Shown: positions 1 through 10,808 of the stretch, piece after piece | Numbering within the stretch: position 1 is the first letter of the stretch | How the letters are laid out: each line of letters opens with the position of its first letter | DNA from: Cycas panzhihuaensis | Taxonomy: Eukaryota; Cycadophyta | Assembly: GCA_023213395.1 (NCBI GenBank) | Contig: CM041465.1 | Location: 17,112,001 to 17,176,000, forward strand | DNA length: 64,000 nt | Reading direction: 5' to 3' | Translations under genes and position numbers: made by a program | The notes under the pieces: generated by a model | Databases searched by the model: none | The model's input: only the letters and a program-made list of their open reading frames with translations | What the model was told of the DNA's origin: nothing

Positions 1-788
1 TCTCTTATCACTGTTTTTGTTCTTTGTCTCTTTGTGAAGAAAATGCTCTAGGAAAGTTGAAAAGTGAGGTGAATAATGATGCCAATGAATGAAAAAAATG
101 GTTTTTATGTCTCGAGTGAAGCAAGTGAACGTTGGGGGCCCTCGGGCGCCTCCAACCGTTGGGAGCCACGCGGCAGATTCGCGAAAAATCGCGGCCACTG
201 TCGCGTGGTTTCTCTTTTAAATTTTAAGCGATCGTCTGCGATAAACTTAGCATCGCTAAGTTTATCGCGATGACGACCGGTACCGCCGAACTCCAGCATC
301 GCCTTAATTTACCGCAGATGAACCGAAACCCAAAAACAGAAAATTAAAGTAAGAAATCGGTCTTTAAGGCAAAATCATAAGTTAAACTCAAAATACATTA
401 GTCAAGAGCGCTTTAAGTCATGGGCATGTGCTCAAACGGTGCAAAAGACCTAACTAAGGGTTAAACCAGCTTAGAAAGGGTTTGCAACATAAGCGGCCTT
501 GTAACACGATAAACAGTGGCAAAAGAATCCGAAAGACCATGGAGACGCTGTGGGTGGTTGTCGCCATACGGTGTCGCATTCACGATGAATGCCCCCGTGT
601 GAGTCGTCATAGGCTAAAAGGTGCCGTTAGTACATGCATAATGAACAAGCAATCAAACAGTGCATATGGACAGCACATGTCAATCAAACCATTCCCACCA
701 TCGCAACGATCATAAGTAAGCAAAGTAAAGGCATATACCGCACAAACCTCGTGTCGATGTGTCGAAGTCCATTCCCGATACCGGAACA
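1..788 (-). repeat. LTR (3' LTR in element sense), lacking its outermost two bases
   Basis: Matches 10809-11605 almost end to end. The right copy begins TGTCTCTTATCA and the window begins TCTCTTATCA, so only the TG lies outside. It ends ...GGAACA at 788, where similarity to the other copy stops. Read in element sense the LTR begins TGTTTCCCGGCTAT, resembling the LTR starts at 52724 (TGTTTCCTAGCTCT) and 63013 (TGTTTGCTAGCTTT). Differences from the other copy are mostly 1-3 base indels near CG or GC. Confidence 0.9.
238..268. other. Perfect LTR hairpin, 14-bp arms with a 3-nt loop
   Basis: GCGATAAACTTAGC (238-251) and its exact reverse complement (255-268) flank the loop ATC. The other LTR keeps an 11-bp version with a 6-nt loop at 11043-11070. 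The position is inside the LTR, so it would be transcribed if it lies in R or U5. Function is unknown; a role in termination, dimerisation or packaging is only a guess. Confidence 0.75.
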
Positions 789-2018
789 TCGCCTCGCGCA
801 GAGCCTCACCGCTGAGAGCGTAATGTGATGGCGAATGTCACAACCAAGAAACATGAGTAGCACATGCATATATATATAAACAATAAAGAGCAAAGACGTG
901 GTCCAAGGGTGCGGGCAAGTGTCGTGGGCGAACGCTGTGGATAAGGGCGACGGAGACGAGGACAACGTGGGCCGCCACGCTGCCTAAACATCGAGCTGAA
1001 ATCAAGTAAGCAAGAAGGACTCGGATGCCCCTGCTACTAAGGTGCAATATGAAGTAGCAGGCATCCAAAGAAATGGCAAGCGCATCTAACTAACCCGCAA
1101 CTAGAGACTGGCACGGGCCGGGCGTGCAAGCCTCAACGGCCATCAAGAAGAGGGAGGCGACGCCAAGGATGAGGCGACGAGGTCGGCCTCCGCTGAGGTG
1201 CCTCGATATGCCGAATATCCACCGATGAGAAACGAGCTGAGGGACTGGGCAGATGTAGGGTTCTCAGTGAGGGCACCGCACTGTAAACCCGGGTGAGGTG
1301 GGACACCACAACCCGAGAATCGCAAAACAACACAATAGACCCTTGATGGAAACGAAGAGCATCGGAAGGGCTTCAATAACGGCCGTACTCGGCCGTTATT
1401 GGTAGCCTCGGAAGAAAGATTCCAACGCATGTAATCATGCCCGAGGGACTACGAAGAATCCACGCAATGGCCAAGGCCCGAGGTTGCCGCGTCTTCCACC
1501 ATCGGTGAAAATGAGGAGAGACATGGTCGAATGTCGAACTCGGGGCAACAAATAGCAATGTAAGCAACACGAAGACTCGAATAGCGAACACGAAGCGGGC
1601 CGCGAAGGGTAGGAGGACCTAGCAATGAGGCTACCCGAGAGCGAGCCATCGGGCAATCGATCGAGAGTACGCTGAAGACACCTGAGTCCCCGAAAGTTGC
1701 TTCGGAAAGCAAAACGTGCCCCCAGACGGGGGAACACTTCCTTCTGGAGCTCCAGGTGAAAAGGATCATGAAACGAGCTCAGAGCGTGAACGAGCCAAAC
1801 GAGTATAAACTCTGCATGCTCGGAGCAACACAAGAAAACGGCAGTAAAAGGGCCCCCAAAATGCACCATAAAGCGCCATAAATGCTTCGTAAGAGGAAGA
1901 AGAAGGGCGCCCATGGAGCGCAATGGGCGGTCGGGCACAAGGCAAAGGCGATCAACAGACGAGACGGTCCCGACGATCGTCACGAGCCAAAACGGAAGAA
2001 AAGTCGCCGGGCCCCGCC
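789..2018. other. Element 3' region between LTR and PMD gene; no gene recognised
   Basis: Next to the LTR, the element-sense sequence at ~789-845 resembles the tract upstream of the LTRs at 52724 and 63013 (shared GACATTC-CCATC... and GGTGAGG-like blocks), so this is the end of the internal region. The purine run before the LTR is weak (GAGGCGA). Minus-strand open frames of up to 182 residues (1435-1983) show no recognisable domain. A short AT run with TATATATATAA lies at ~868-880. This stretch may hold the upstream region of the PMD gene, which reads rightward. Confidence 0.45.
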
Positions 2019-2020
2019 TT

Positions 2021-2027
2021 TATATAA
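2021..2027 (+). promoter_or_regulatory. TATA box candidate for the antisense PMD gene
   Basis: TATATAA sits within CCTTTATATAAGG, just after a GC-rich block and about 630 bp before the first recognised PMD exon. It is the best core-promoter match on the plus strand in this element. An untranslated first exon followed by an intron ending at the AG at 2654-2655 would fit the spacing. No transcript evidence is available. Confidence 0.4.
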
Positions 2028-2655
2028 GGAAAATCAATGAAAACCGGATTCATTTTCACCGGCCTCGCACGAAACCGTAGCCCTTTCTCACGACGGAGGC
2101 CGCCCGACTTCGTAAACACACCGAGGACGATCCGACCGCTAGATCGAGCGAGGAGACAACCGTTGCGCCAGTGGAAACGAGATGACGATCACGACCGGAT
2201 CCAAAGTGAGTGGATCCCACGATACCTCAAAGGAATTTGCAATTTGAATTTCATTGCTTTTCATTGAATTTAAATGCTTCCCACGCCCCTTATGGGCGAT
2301 TAGAGGCCTCCCGGAGTCCGAATCGACCCTAAGAAGAGGCGGGACCCGGCATTAGCGGCCGGGTCCTGGGCCCCACATGGGGTCCACTACAGAAATTTTT
2401 GATTTTCGGGGGCAAAACTTCATTTTTTAGAAGGTCACGGCGCAGATCAAGAAGAAAGATCGCCAAGACCGCGATCTTTGCCATGCAGATCTCGCCAGAT
2501 CGCCAGGGCCCGCTCGAACTTAGCTGCACCGCTTAAGTTCGAGCAGACGCAGCGTAAAGTTAGAAAAATGACAAGAAGGCCGAACGGCCCCAAAACCGGA
2601 AAAGACATAGGATAGATCGCTAGAGACCGACTCGATCGACTATGATCGATTGCAG

Positions 2656-4210
2656 GCAGTTATCGCGGTGGACAATCGCGAGAACATCGGCGTACCCATT
2701 CTGAGTAGCTTAGAGCTGTCGACGGAGGAGGACAAGGCGGTTGTGAAGAGATGCGGCCTATACAAGGCCTTGAAGACCCCTCAGTACGCGTCCGATCAGA
2801 GACTCCTGGTGGACATTGTGTCGCACTGGGATAGGAGGAGGCATGTGTTTCACCTGCCTCAGATAGGGGACGTCACCATTACTCCGCAGGATGTCAGGCG
2901 GATCCTGGGGGTGCCAGCGACTGGGAGGCCCGTGAGATTGAGGGCGCTGCCTAGCAATGAGGCAGCACACACAGAGGCGGCCCAGTTCCTCACGGGAGAC
3001 AGATGGCGTGAGAGGGGCTCCTCCGCATTTGACTATGTTCGGGGATTCCTCGGGCGAGGAAGCTCATTTTATTATGCATTCTGCTCCTGGATCTCCTAAA
3101 ATGTAACTCTGTGGAGATCCTGTGAGGCTGGGTGGCCGCAGCACGCCGATGCGAGGCCGGTGAGAGGATGGATTGGGCTACTCTGGTTGTGGCGAACCTC
3201 GCCGCCCAACTAGATGCGATCAGAGGCTCGGGGAGAGGTGGCGTCATACAAAGACATTGCTCCAAAGGTCGGGTTCTTTGACCATTTCGCAGCAGCTGGC
3301 ACCAGGGGGACCGCTCCCCATATCGAGGTGGGCCCCGATGGTCCACAGTGTGGCGACGCGGCTCAGGGGACAGAGGACCAAACCTCATGTCCGCCGGTTG
3401 CCGACGCGACATCGCCGACCTCCTCACCCGGCAGACATGTGGCGATCCATACAGATGGTGAGGTGGGCGAGCGATGACGCAGAGAGGGAGGAGCACCCAT
3501 CGAGGATAGTGACGACGATGGTGACGACGATGGTGACGACGGCCGCCCATCACAGCCCACCGTGGACCGCAATGGATCACCCGGAGCTGCCACAGGAGGG
3601 GCAGGCCCGCCAGGAGCCGCAGAGGCGAGCAGGCGCAGGGACTGGGACTGTGCCCGGATCGTGAGGAGATCCGGAGGAGCGAGAGTCGAGCCCGTCCCTA
3701 CCGAGGATGAGGCAGAGGCGGAGGACGTGCTCGAGGATGAGGCACCCGCCACCCAAGTGAGCCAGAGAGGAAGATGTCGCCGAGCAGAGGGCCCGGCACC
3801 GCAGCAGTGAGACCTAACTGCTCCTTAGTCGTTTGACATCTAGATAGAATTTTGACTTGATTTGATTTATATCGAGGGTACACACTGACGCATGGCATGT
3901 TGCATTGGCAGGTGTAGCGGAGGTCCAGAGACTGGTGGAGGCGGCGGTGAGGGAGTTGTTCCCTCAGTTCACGCAGGGGCAACCGCCCATCCAAAGTGGG
4001 ATGCGCCCCAGACGGGAGCTTACATGGAGGCATTCGCCTACCTGCACGAGTACGAGATATCCGGGTTGCAGAGGCCCAAGTCCGGACAACAATGAGAGCT
4101 CGACGCGACTGTGGGCGAGCTGACGAGCCACGAGGATGTGTCCAGCCGCAGGGAGCCGAGTGAGCCGGAGGATAGAGATACAAGACTCGCCTCAGCTCCC
4201 AGAGGAACGC
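2656..4210 (+). pseudogene. Plant mobile domain (PMD, aminotransferase-like) protein gene, broken, antisense to the host element
   Basis: The frame opens after a splice-acceptor-like ATTGCAG at 2649-2655; no good ATG is near, so the true start is probably in an upstream exon. Residues from 2656 to 3099 match the N-terminal part of the PMD family: a CGLYKAL segment, a HWDRRRHVFHLP segment, then TITPQDVRRILGVP at ~2878-2920. The family is known from MAIN/MAIL-type nuclear proteins of plants and from Ty3/gypsy and Mu-like elements. Stops at 3097 and 3211 cut the domain short, and its C-terminal half is not visible. The same frame then gives a Gly/Pro-rich tail with an acidic Asp-rich run (~3505-3540) up to 3810. 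A likely intron ends at 3911, and a final exon carries EVQR (3920-3931). A matching but older copy lies at 22900-24596. Function is unknown beyond the family. Confidence 0.72.
3844..3911 (+). other. Probable intron of the antisense PMD gene
   Basis: The acceptor context CATTGGCAG|GT matches CATTGGATAG|GT in the copy at 23268 (minus strand). In both, the exon resumes in the same codon phase two codons before a conserved EVQR-type segment (EVQR here and there). The donor here aligns with CTAG|GT of the other copy but reads CTAG|AT, so it may have decayed. Donor placement is tentative. Confidence 0.45.
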
Positions 4211-5126
4211 CTTAAGGCGCTTGAGGACGTGAGCGAGAGTAGTCGAGGAGGGACTACGGGCGAGAGGGACCGCATCCAGTTCCCAGACGACCAAATTGGT
4301 GGCCCAGATGGTCTCGAGGTCGAGCAGAGCCGGACACACACCCGCAAATGGCCACGACCCCCGAGACGCCACGGACGAGGCGAGCGAGGCGGGCAGCCAT
4401 GAGGCCTGTGAGGAGCTCGCAGGACGTGGTCCCTGTGAGAGGGATCACGTAGGCTGTGAGATGGGACCCTGTGATCGGGCAAGCAGCAGAGCTAGGAGAT
4501 CCATACGTATGTGATTTTGACGGAAAGCACGGGCCTGTGGGGTCATATGTAGGCTCACATGATTGTACTCCCCCTGCAAGGACCCCGGCTTCCCACACAC
4601 ACGATGTACTATGACATTTTGATATATATATACATACGGGGCAATTGGAACCCCATTTTGACATGAAATGGTGTACCATGTATGGTAGAGGTAGCATGTA
4701 TGATTTATTTTGTAAATGAATATTTGGTATGTTGTGAACGTAAATATGAAAATATGCAAGTATGTGAATGTGTAAATGTATATGTTTTGTTGTAAAGTTT
4801 TGTAAATATGCAGGTTTTCGTTGTAGATATTTGTTGTAAATATGCAGGTGTTTCCTTCCATGTATGGCCATATATCTAACAGGAGCACACACATCCACCG
4901 TGAGTAGAGGCGATCGAGAGGTGTGAGGTTAGAGGATGGGGCGACATACATGTCCACGAGGGAGCATAGCGGAATGTGCAAAGGAAACGACAAGCATGGA
5001 AAAGGGGAGTAACGATACTACGTGGCCGTCCTAATTTGGGAGTGCCCAAAATAGGAAGACAGAGGTTCCCAAGAGCTCACGGAACGCGGGTTCATGGGGA
5101 ACTGAAGCAATCGAAGAAAAATCCAC
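4211..5126. other. PMD downstream region and spacer; no gene recognised
   Basis: The first ~300 bases may still be degraded PMD C-terminal coding sequence (Arg/Pro/Glu-rich, frameshifted). From ~4600 the sequence becomes AT-rich with short repeats such as TGTAAATATGCAGG (twice, ~4801-4848), typical of a 3' untranslated region. The minus-strand open frames here show no known domain. Confidence 0.4.
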
Positions 5127-5280
5127 CTTAAATTGCCATTCAACCCGCAGCTAGGAGGAATGGGGACAACCTAAGATGGTAGTTTAGGCTCGCTTTGAAG
5201 ACGGGCCCATCTTAAATTGCCATTCCACCCGTGGTTGGGAGGAATGGGAACAATTTAAAATGGTAGTTTAGGCTCGCTTC
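5127..5280 (-). repeat. Two tandem copies of an 84-bp unit containing the TAAACTACC motif
   Basis: CTTAAATTGCCATTC recurs at 5127 and 5211, and TGGTAGTTTAGGCTCGCTT at ~5179 and ~5261. On the minus strand each unit reads GAGCCTAAACTACCAT, related to the ATGAGGCTAAACTATAG motif just after the integrase relic of element D (62587). Within the second unit TTAAATTG-CCATTCC and GGAATGG-CAATTTAA form an imperfect hairpin. The block directly follows the gag-protease relic in element sense, marking where RT and integrase are missing. Confidence 0.75.
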
Positions 5281-5332
5281 TGAGCACCTAAGAGAGGAAG
5301 AGGTGTGCGAGACCCCATAAAGGTAGGGGTAG

Positions 5333-5731
5333 TCACACGAGGGTAGGAGATAGGTGACTAAGAGTAGGGCCAAGATCGCTAGGCCTACCAAGAAACTTGC
5401 TATGGTCGAACCGGATGAGTGCAACAGACTTGGCACACGGACCGCTGCGGGCAAGGTTGCATCCGAGTAGGAGTGGCTCTAGTCCGAGGTAAGGATCTAG
5501 AACGTGAAGAAGAAGTGCCTCACGAGTGGCTCGCCGACGGGCGCCCACGTGAAATCGCCGGGAGGCCGAGAAGGTAAAATAGATGGTCGGTTTAAGACCG
5601 GTGACCAGAGCCAATGTAGAATGAGGAAGAGCGAATATCCGATTGAGATATTCCCCAGGTGCTCGCGAAACCGTGGTGGCACGCCGAGGAGAGGGCCCAT
5701 AACCCTCGCCATCCGAATCAAAATCACTCAT
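5333..5731 (-). pseudogene. Protease-to-RT linker relic of the gypsy polyprotein
   Basis: A minus-strand frame begins MSDFDSDGEGYGP and resembles MSDPKLDIEGHEPP of element D (~59470), which lies between its protease and RT. The coding signal fades near 5300, before any RT motif, and 3' repeats follow at once. This is the visible edge of the deleted pol region. No enzyme activity is expected from the segment. Confidence 0.45.
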
Positions 5732-5838
5732 GGCGGCTAATCAGAACCACCCACGCCAATGGGGCAAACCTAACTAGGTTTGGCTCATGATGTGGCATAG
5801 GGGCCGATGAAGGTCGGTCTCCTCAAACAAAGGTCCCA

Positions 5839-6545
5839 CTAAGGGGTAACCTCCTCGTGATCGCTATCTTCATCATCGAAACACCGGCAGTCGGATGAGA
5901 GGTGTGAGACTAAGATTGGCTCACCAAGCGACAACTTTAACTTGTCCTTCATGGACAAATTTAAGTTGCCCCCACCGAGTGGAGCAGATCGCCCATCCGG
6001 GTCGAGCCATGGTCGGCCCAACAAGAGGTTGTACTCTACATCGACATCGAGTACAAGAACTCGGCTGTAAACTGGTTTTCCCTCCTAAGGTGAGGGATAG
6101 GAGATCGCCTTCGAGGGGACTTCTCGGCCCCATCATACCCTTGGCATTTCCAAGGGATGACTCAAGAGCTACTATGCCTAGCTCCTTGAGCATACGCACA
6201 GGCATAGCATTAACCGAGGAGCCATTATCTACAATGGTCCTCTTTACGATACAATCAAGAGTGTCAATGGTAATGACGAATCTGCACGTAAAGGCTTCTC
6301 CCGCTTGCTGGGAGATGGGAGATCTCTAGGATCAAATGAGATGACAGGTGGCCCATGGGAGGTAGCACCTATCGCATGGATGGAAGCGTCTTGTTGGCCA
6401 AGAGCTTCAAGAAGAAGAGCACGTTGCTCAGGGCAGCTTCTCAAGACGTCCATTAAGGACATTCCCGCGGCGACGGTGTAGAGCTCGTCAACGATAGAAA
6501 AGGGCTTACCCTTCCCTGTGGGTTGGGTAAGCGCCCTTCTAAAGT
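5839..6545 (-). pseudogene. Retroviral-type aspartic protease region of the gypsy polyprotein, frameshifted
   Basis: In element sense the order is KPFSIVDELYTV and SHGPPVISFDP (upstream linker, also in element D at 58670-58860), then VDNGSSVN at 6232-6209, then KELGI, and in another frame LLLGRPWL near 6010. VDNGSS lies where the protease active site D-[ST]-G is expected, and LLGxPWL is the usual flap-side motif of gypsy proteases. The active site reads D-N-G, which is unusual. At least two frameshifts break the frame. The enzyme would have cut the Gag-Pol polyprotein. Confidence 0.75.
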
Positions 6546-7091
6546 CGAATCGACCGGGGCGGACGGAATAGTCTTGGGAAGCGCAGAATCTCCCGAGGAA
6601 CGGCCCTAAGAGGATCAAGGTGAGATGTAGATGAAGAGGCACCTACGCCTCTTTAATGCCTTGGGACCCAAGTTAAGGCATATAACGGGTGGTCTCAAGC
6701 ACTGACAACCTTCTTTCCCTTGTAGCGGATCGCGAAGGTGATGGAGCACGGCGGCCGTGGGAGCGCCAAGGTGAAGGTGATCGCGCACCCTTCCTCTACC
6801 ATGCGAAGGGCGAGGATCGGAGATCTATCCCGATTCCGTTGTTTCTTTTCACGAACATCGCGCCACATTCCCCATGTTTGGGGAATGGGTCTCTATGAAT
6901 GGGCCGATCGAGATTAGGCCTCGATGCTCGCCTGGGGACGAGTCGCGTGGGCGCCGTGCCCCAACGCCGCATCGTCATGGAAACACTCGTGGATGGAACA
7001 CCAACTCTTCTTAAGGGAGGATCGGCCTCCTTGCTTGAGAAGATCGGGTGTTGCCCCTTTGGGGTGCCGCACGGAAGTCTCGCCGGACGGT
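6546..7091 (-). other. Gag-protease junction region; no domain recognised
   Basis: This lies between the gag core and the protease in element sense. The matching interval of element D (57960-58640) carries a zinc-knuckle-like relic, but I could not identify a CCHC motif here. Confidence 0.35.
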
Positions 7092-7563
7092 CTATGAGGG
7101 GTAGGTGATGAAGGAGGTTGGAGTTTTAACTCCTTCATCGTCGCCCGAATGAGCGAATGGCGAGGTAAGCGGATCTAGGGTCCTCTCACGGATGAGAGGT
7201 GGACCTAGCGGGTCACAAGGTGTGGTCTCCTTCGGCCGAGGAGGCGCCTGGCGTTGCGAGGGCTTGGGAGGTTTCTTGAGACCTGCCTGGATCTCAATAG
7301 CCTCCAAAGCTAAACACCTCGAGATGGCAGAGTCACATGTGGTTGCCCCCATCTTGAGGATTCCACATGCACCTCGGGCGGCGCGTTGACAAAGAGATCC
7401 TCTTCAACTCCTCGTGCAATGTGGCCTTGGTGGAGTGAAGGAGGTCGTGAAAGCGCCGCACAAAGTCACGGCTCATCTCATCGTGACCTTGTTTGAGCGA
7501 CAAAGCGCCTTCATTCCGCTCTCGAATGGGCGCTACGTCAAAATAGTTGACGAACTCGCCCAC
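7092..7563 (-). pseudogene. Gag core (retrotransposon gag domain), frameshifted
   Basis: Minus-strand frames give EFVNYFDVAPIRERNEGALS, then RRFHDLLH, then MGATTCDSAISRCLALEAIE. These match in order the element D segments KLINYFDVA, WFHDLLHYF and MGATSCDYATTKCLVLEAIK (57590-57880). Gag forms the virus-like particle that packages element RNA in the cytoplasm. The protein is split over two frames by small indels, unlike D, which decays mainly by stops. Confidence 0.75.
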
Positions 7564-7835
7564 TAAATGCCGGAATGAGGAGATCGAATGGGCCTAAGGC
7601 GAGAACCACTTGAGGGCGCCGCCCGCAAGGATCGCGGAAGAGCTTCATCAAGATGTGGTCGTAGGCCCAATAGTCAATGCACGCCATGGAAAATCACGCA
7701 CATGCTCGGTTGGGTCTCGCGACGAAGTCCCATCAAATTTGGGGACTTCGTGAGGGTGAGGCAAGTTAGTCCTCAACGCCTCAACGGACAGAGGCGTCGA
7801 CCTATAGTCCACGAAAGGACGTGTCCTTGCTCGGG
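7564..7835 (-). other. Gag middle region, not translatable in one frame
   Basis: It connects the Gly/Pro-rich N-terminal gag segment with the gag core. By position it should encode the start of the gag domain, but the frames are broken and I could not place a motif securely. Confidence 0.35.
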
Positions 7836-8660
7836 CTAAGGGATCGACAACCCAAGAAAGGAACGGATGGGGTGCTCGGTCCCATCCCTCCTTGAGGAAA
7901 CACCCTTGTGGGAAGGGGGTCCGCGTAGATGTTCTCGGAAAGGAGGCACGCCCTCAGGCCGACGCAGCCAGGAGTCGCTACCGGACGTCGGAAACAGGGG
8001 GTGAGGGACTGGGTTTTGCCCATATGGGCCACCCGTAGGTGGCGCGACCCCATATGGGTGCAACGGGTCCACTCCATAGACAGGGAGGTGGTTTCCCTTG
8101 CCCTGCCCCCAAGGTTGTGACGTGTAGCCTGGGGGCACGTAAAGAGAAGGACCACCAACCGGGTTCTGGACATACGCAGGAGCGGGTCCCACATGGCTAG
8201 CAGTGGCGGCACTAGCAGGACCTCGAGGCCTACTAGGGAACGCGTGCGCCACGTTCGGCGGTGGCACGTGCGTTTGGTTAGGACAAGGTATGCTAACCCC
8301 GAGTTGCGGGAACGGCACACTACGAGCGGGTCCTGAGGAAGTAGGACCGCGACTAGGGACAACCGGCGCAACACTCGCCTTGGAAGGCGGGGTAGACCCA
8401 GCACAATACGTCTTGCGGGTAGAAGCGCCGATCGTTGTAGATGGCGCGGGCGCGGACGAAGAGGACGCCATATTGCGCAGGATCTCTTCGAACCATCGAG
8501 GAGGCGGTTGGCGCGCATCGCCGAAAATACCGCCAGCGCCTCGACCGGCGTCGGAGGGGTATCCTCATAGCCATACGAGGTCGAAGGGACTTCAAAAGTA
8601 GGGGACCTTGGGCGCCCCTCATAAGGCTCGCCACAGAGTGGTGAGTCTCGAGGGCTCAAT
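7836..8660 (-). pseudogene. N-terminal Gly/Pro-rich part of gag
   Basis: A minus-strand frame of ~211 residues is rich in Pro, Gly, Ser and Tyr and contains PPGYTSQPWGQG and YGVDPLHPYGVAPP. Element D has LGYTSQPWGHRG and CRVDPLHPYKVSPP (~56850-56930), which confirms frame and strand. A low-complexity N-terminus is common in gypsy Gag. The real start is uncertain; an in-frame ATG lies at 8471, and a second frame extends to 8660. Confidence 0.65.
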
Positions 8661-10808
8661 CATCCGCCGCTTGGCGGAAGGCCTAAAGTCATCCGGTGGA
8701 AATGGTCATCCGAGTAGTATATGGAATCATCGCCTCATGGGCGGATTCCGGATGACGAAGGGAACTCCCGAGTTCCCGAACTCATGGGGCGAAGCCCAAT
8801 CGGAGGGATAACCTTCCATGGTCGAATCCTGGATTCGACGATAGACGGACAAGACGCCGGTCTTCCAACAACGGCAAGAAGCCTCGCAAACGACGCGAGA
8901 AACGTCGCATGCAACGCCTTACGAGCGTTAGAAGGAACGAGACGAAAGGAGAAATAGGGTGATGCAAACACGTTGGGGTTTACCCAACTAAGACCACGAA
9001 ACGCAGACCTACCTAAAGGCAAGAGCACCAACAAGAAGGGGAGGCGGATTTAGCTCCCTTCTCGGGCGCCCCAAGATGGTCGCCATGAAACGCCTCCACG
9101 GCAATGATCCAACGCCTGGGGAAGGACACAAAACCACAGTGGCTAATAGGCTAAAGAACGAGGATCATACCGCGGACGTCTGCGCCTTGAGCTGCACGGA
9201 TCGCAAGGTGCCCTGGTTGCTTCCTGTAGCCGTGCAAGGCGAGACCCTCCTACCCTTCTGATGGCCGGAAGGGAAAAGGAAACTGCGACGCCGCTACTTC
9301 TCAAGGCAATGAGAAAGCTGCGAAGGGCAACCAACCAAACGTGTCACGTAAAATATATGCAAGAGCTAAGGAGGGATCGGTCACAGGATCTCAAATACCA
9401 TAATACGCGGGGTATAGCAAAGAAATGTACAAGTAAAGTAAATGCAGAGTAAAAAGCAAGTACAAACTAAATAGTTATTTCTTCCCCTTTTCCTTATGTT
9501 CTTTAACTACTAAAGCAAGTGTAAAGAAACGTAAGAGCACGAAAAAAGGGTATGGAAGGTGAGCGGAGAATACCGGATCCCACTAATGAGACGCAGTGCC
9601 CGCCTTGCGCTTCCTCCCGCCGTCCTCCTCGTATGCGGCGTCGGTTGCAAGCGGTGATGGGGATCACTTACCTCCCCGAAGCAAATAAACACTAACTAAA
9701 TCAAACGATAGAATAATAAAGCTCAAAGCGACACAAACAAAAGGGAGAACGTACCAAACAAGCGGCCGACCCAAGAACGGGTCGACCCTACGCGCCTTTG
9801 TTCAACGCCCCGCAAGCAAATAAGCGAATACCTTCCTCTCGAGAGAGAGGCTACGAGATACAAAAGGTATGTATATATGCCGCAAGTAAAATAAACTAAG
9901 CTAGGAAGATACTTTAGGCACTAACATGCAATGAAAGGAAACGAAGTCACACGACACATATGCAATCGACATACACCACCAACGCACCAAACGGGATCGA
10001 GTGTAGCCCTGGATGGCTAACTCACCCACGAGAGGTCTCCACAGGATATAAGGGAAGCGATGCTAGCATGTAACAGGACGGGTCGTGTAGCAACGGATAG
10101 CCTATACCAAGACGGGTATTCAAACCGATTCTCCAAAGCCTCTCTAGCCCTACTTCTTAAGCAAAAGCGGGAAATAAAGGGGGAGAGGATAAGGGACGGA
10201 ACCCTTGGGGAGTAGGACTAAGACTGGGGACTAACCTCACTATCTCCCTCTAACCCTCGTGTAACCCTTTATGCCTATTGCCCAAGAAATGGCGAAAGAG
10301 AAGGGTTGGAGGAAAAGGATGGGTTTAGGGGGCAAGTGAGAAACTAGGCCTAGCCTAGGGCAACACTCAATGGGCCACAACCGCTACTATTATTTGCATC
10401 AAATGATCAAGGGAAACTCAAGGAAATACATGCACAAAGAGAGGAAAAGATTTGCAAGTAAGCAATGAAGAAATAAGCAAAAAAAGCACTTAACAAGGGA
10501 CACCAAATACCTCCAATGATGAGAAATGAGAGCATGTAGGTCCTTGGAAGCTTGGTGCAATGTCCAACCAATGCCTATGAGGTGTTGTTGCATGTCCCTT
10601 GCAAGAGAATAAGGTAGTGGAACCTCATGCAAGTCAAAAGCTTGGAAATGGCTCCTTGCGATGGTCTTTCTTGGTGAAAAATCCTCTCGAAAGCCTTGAG
10701 AATGTATGAAGAGGAAGAGTGCTTAGAACGGAGTCTGTGGGGCAAGAATGGCCTGCAACTCCAAAGAATATAGCGACCCTTTGTACCTCGATCCACAGTG
10801 TAGGAGGA
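8661..10808 (-). other. Long 5' leader of the CpG-rich element
   Basis: This 2.1 kb stretch lies between the 5' LTR and gag in element sense. No long conserved ORF is visible. Short matches to the leader of element D exist, for example a CCCCCTTTATTTC block at ~10165-10190 and at ~55340. A primer-binding site next to the LTR could not be recognised: the sequence after the LTR starts TCCTCCTACACTGTGG. Confidence 0.5.

Noticed and set aside
1435-1983. 182-residue minus-strand open frame
   Set aside because: No domain, no match to the family elements, and a compositional explanation is enough in CpG-rich sequence.
3698-4898. Long minus-strand frames over the PMD region
   Set aside because: They lie opposite PMD coding text, have no RT or integrase motifs, and shift with every GC-rich codon run.
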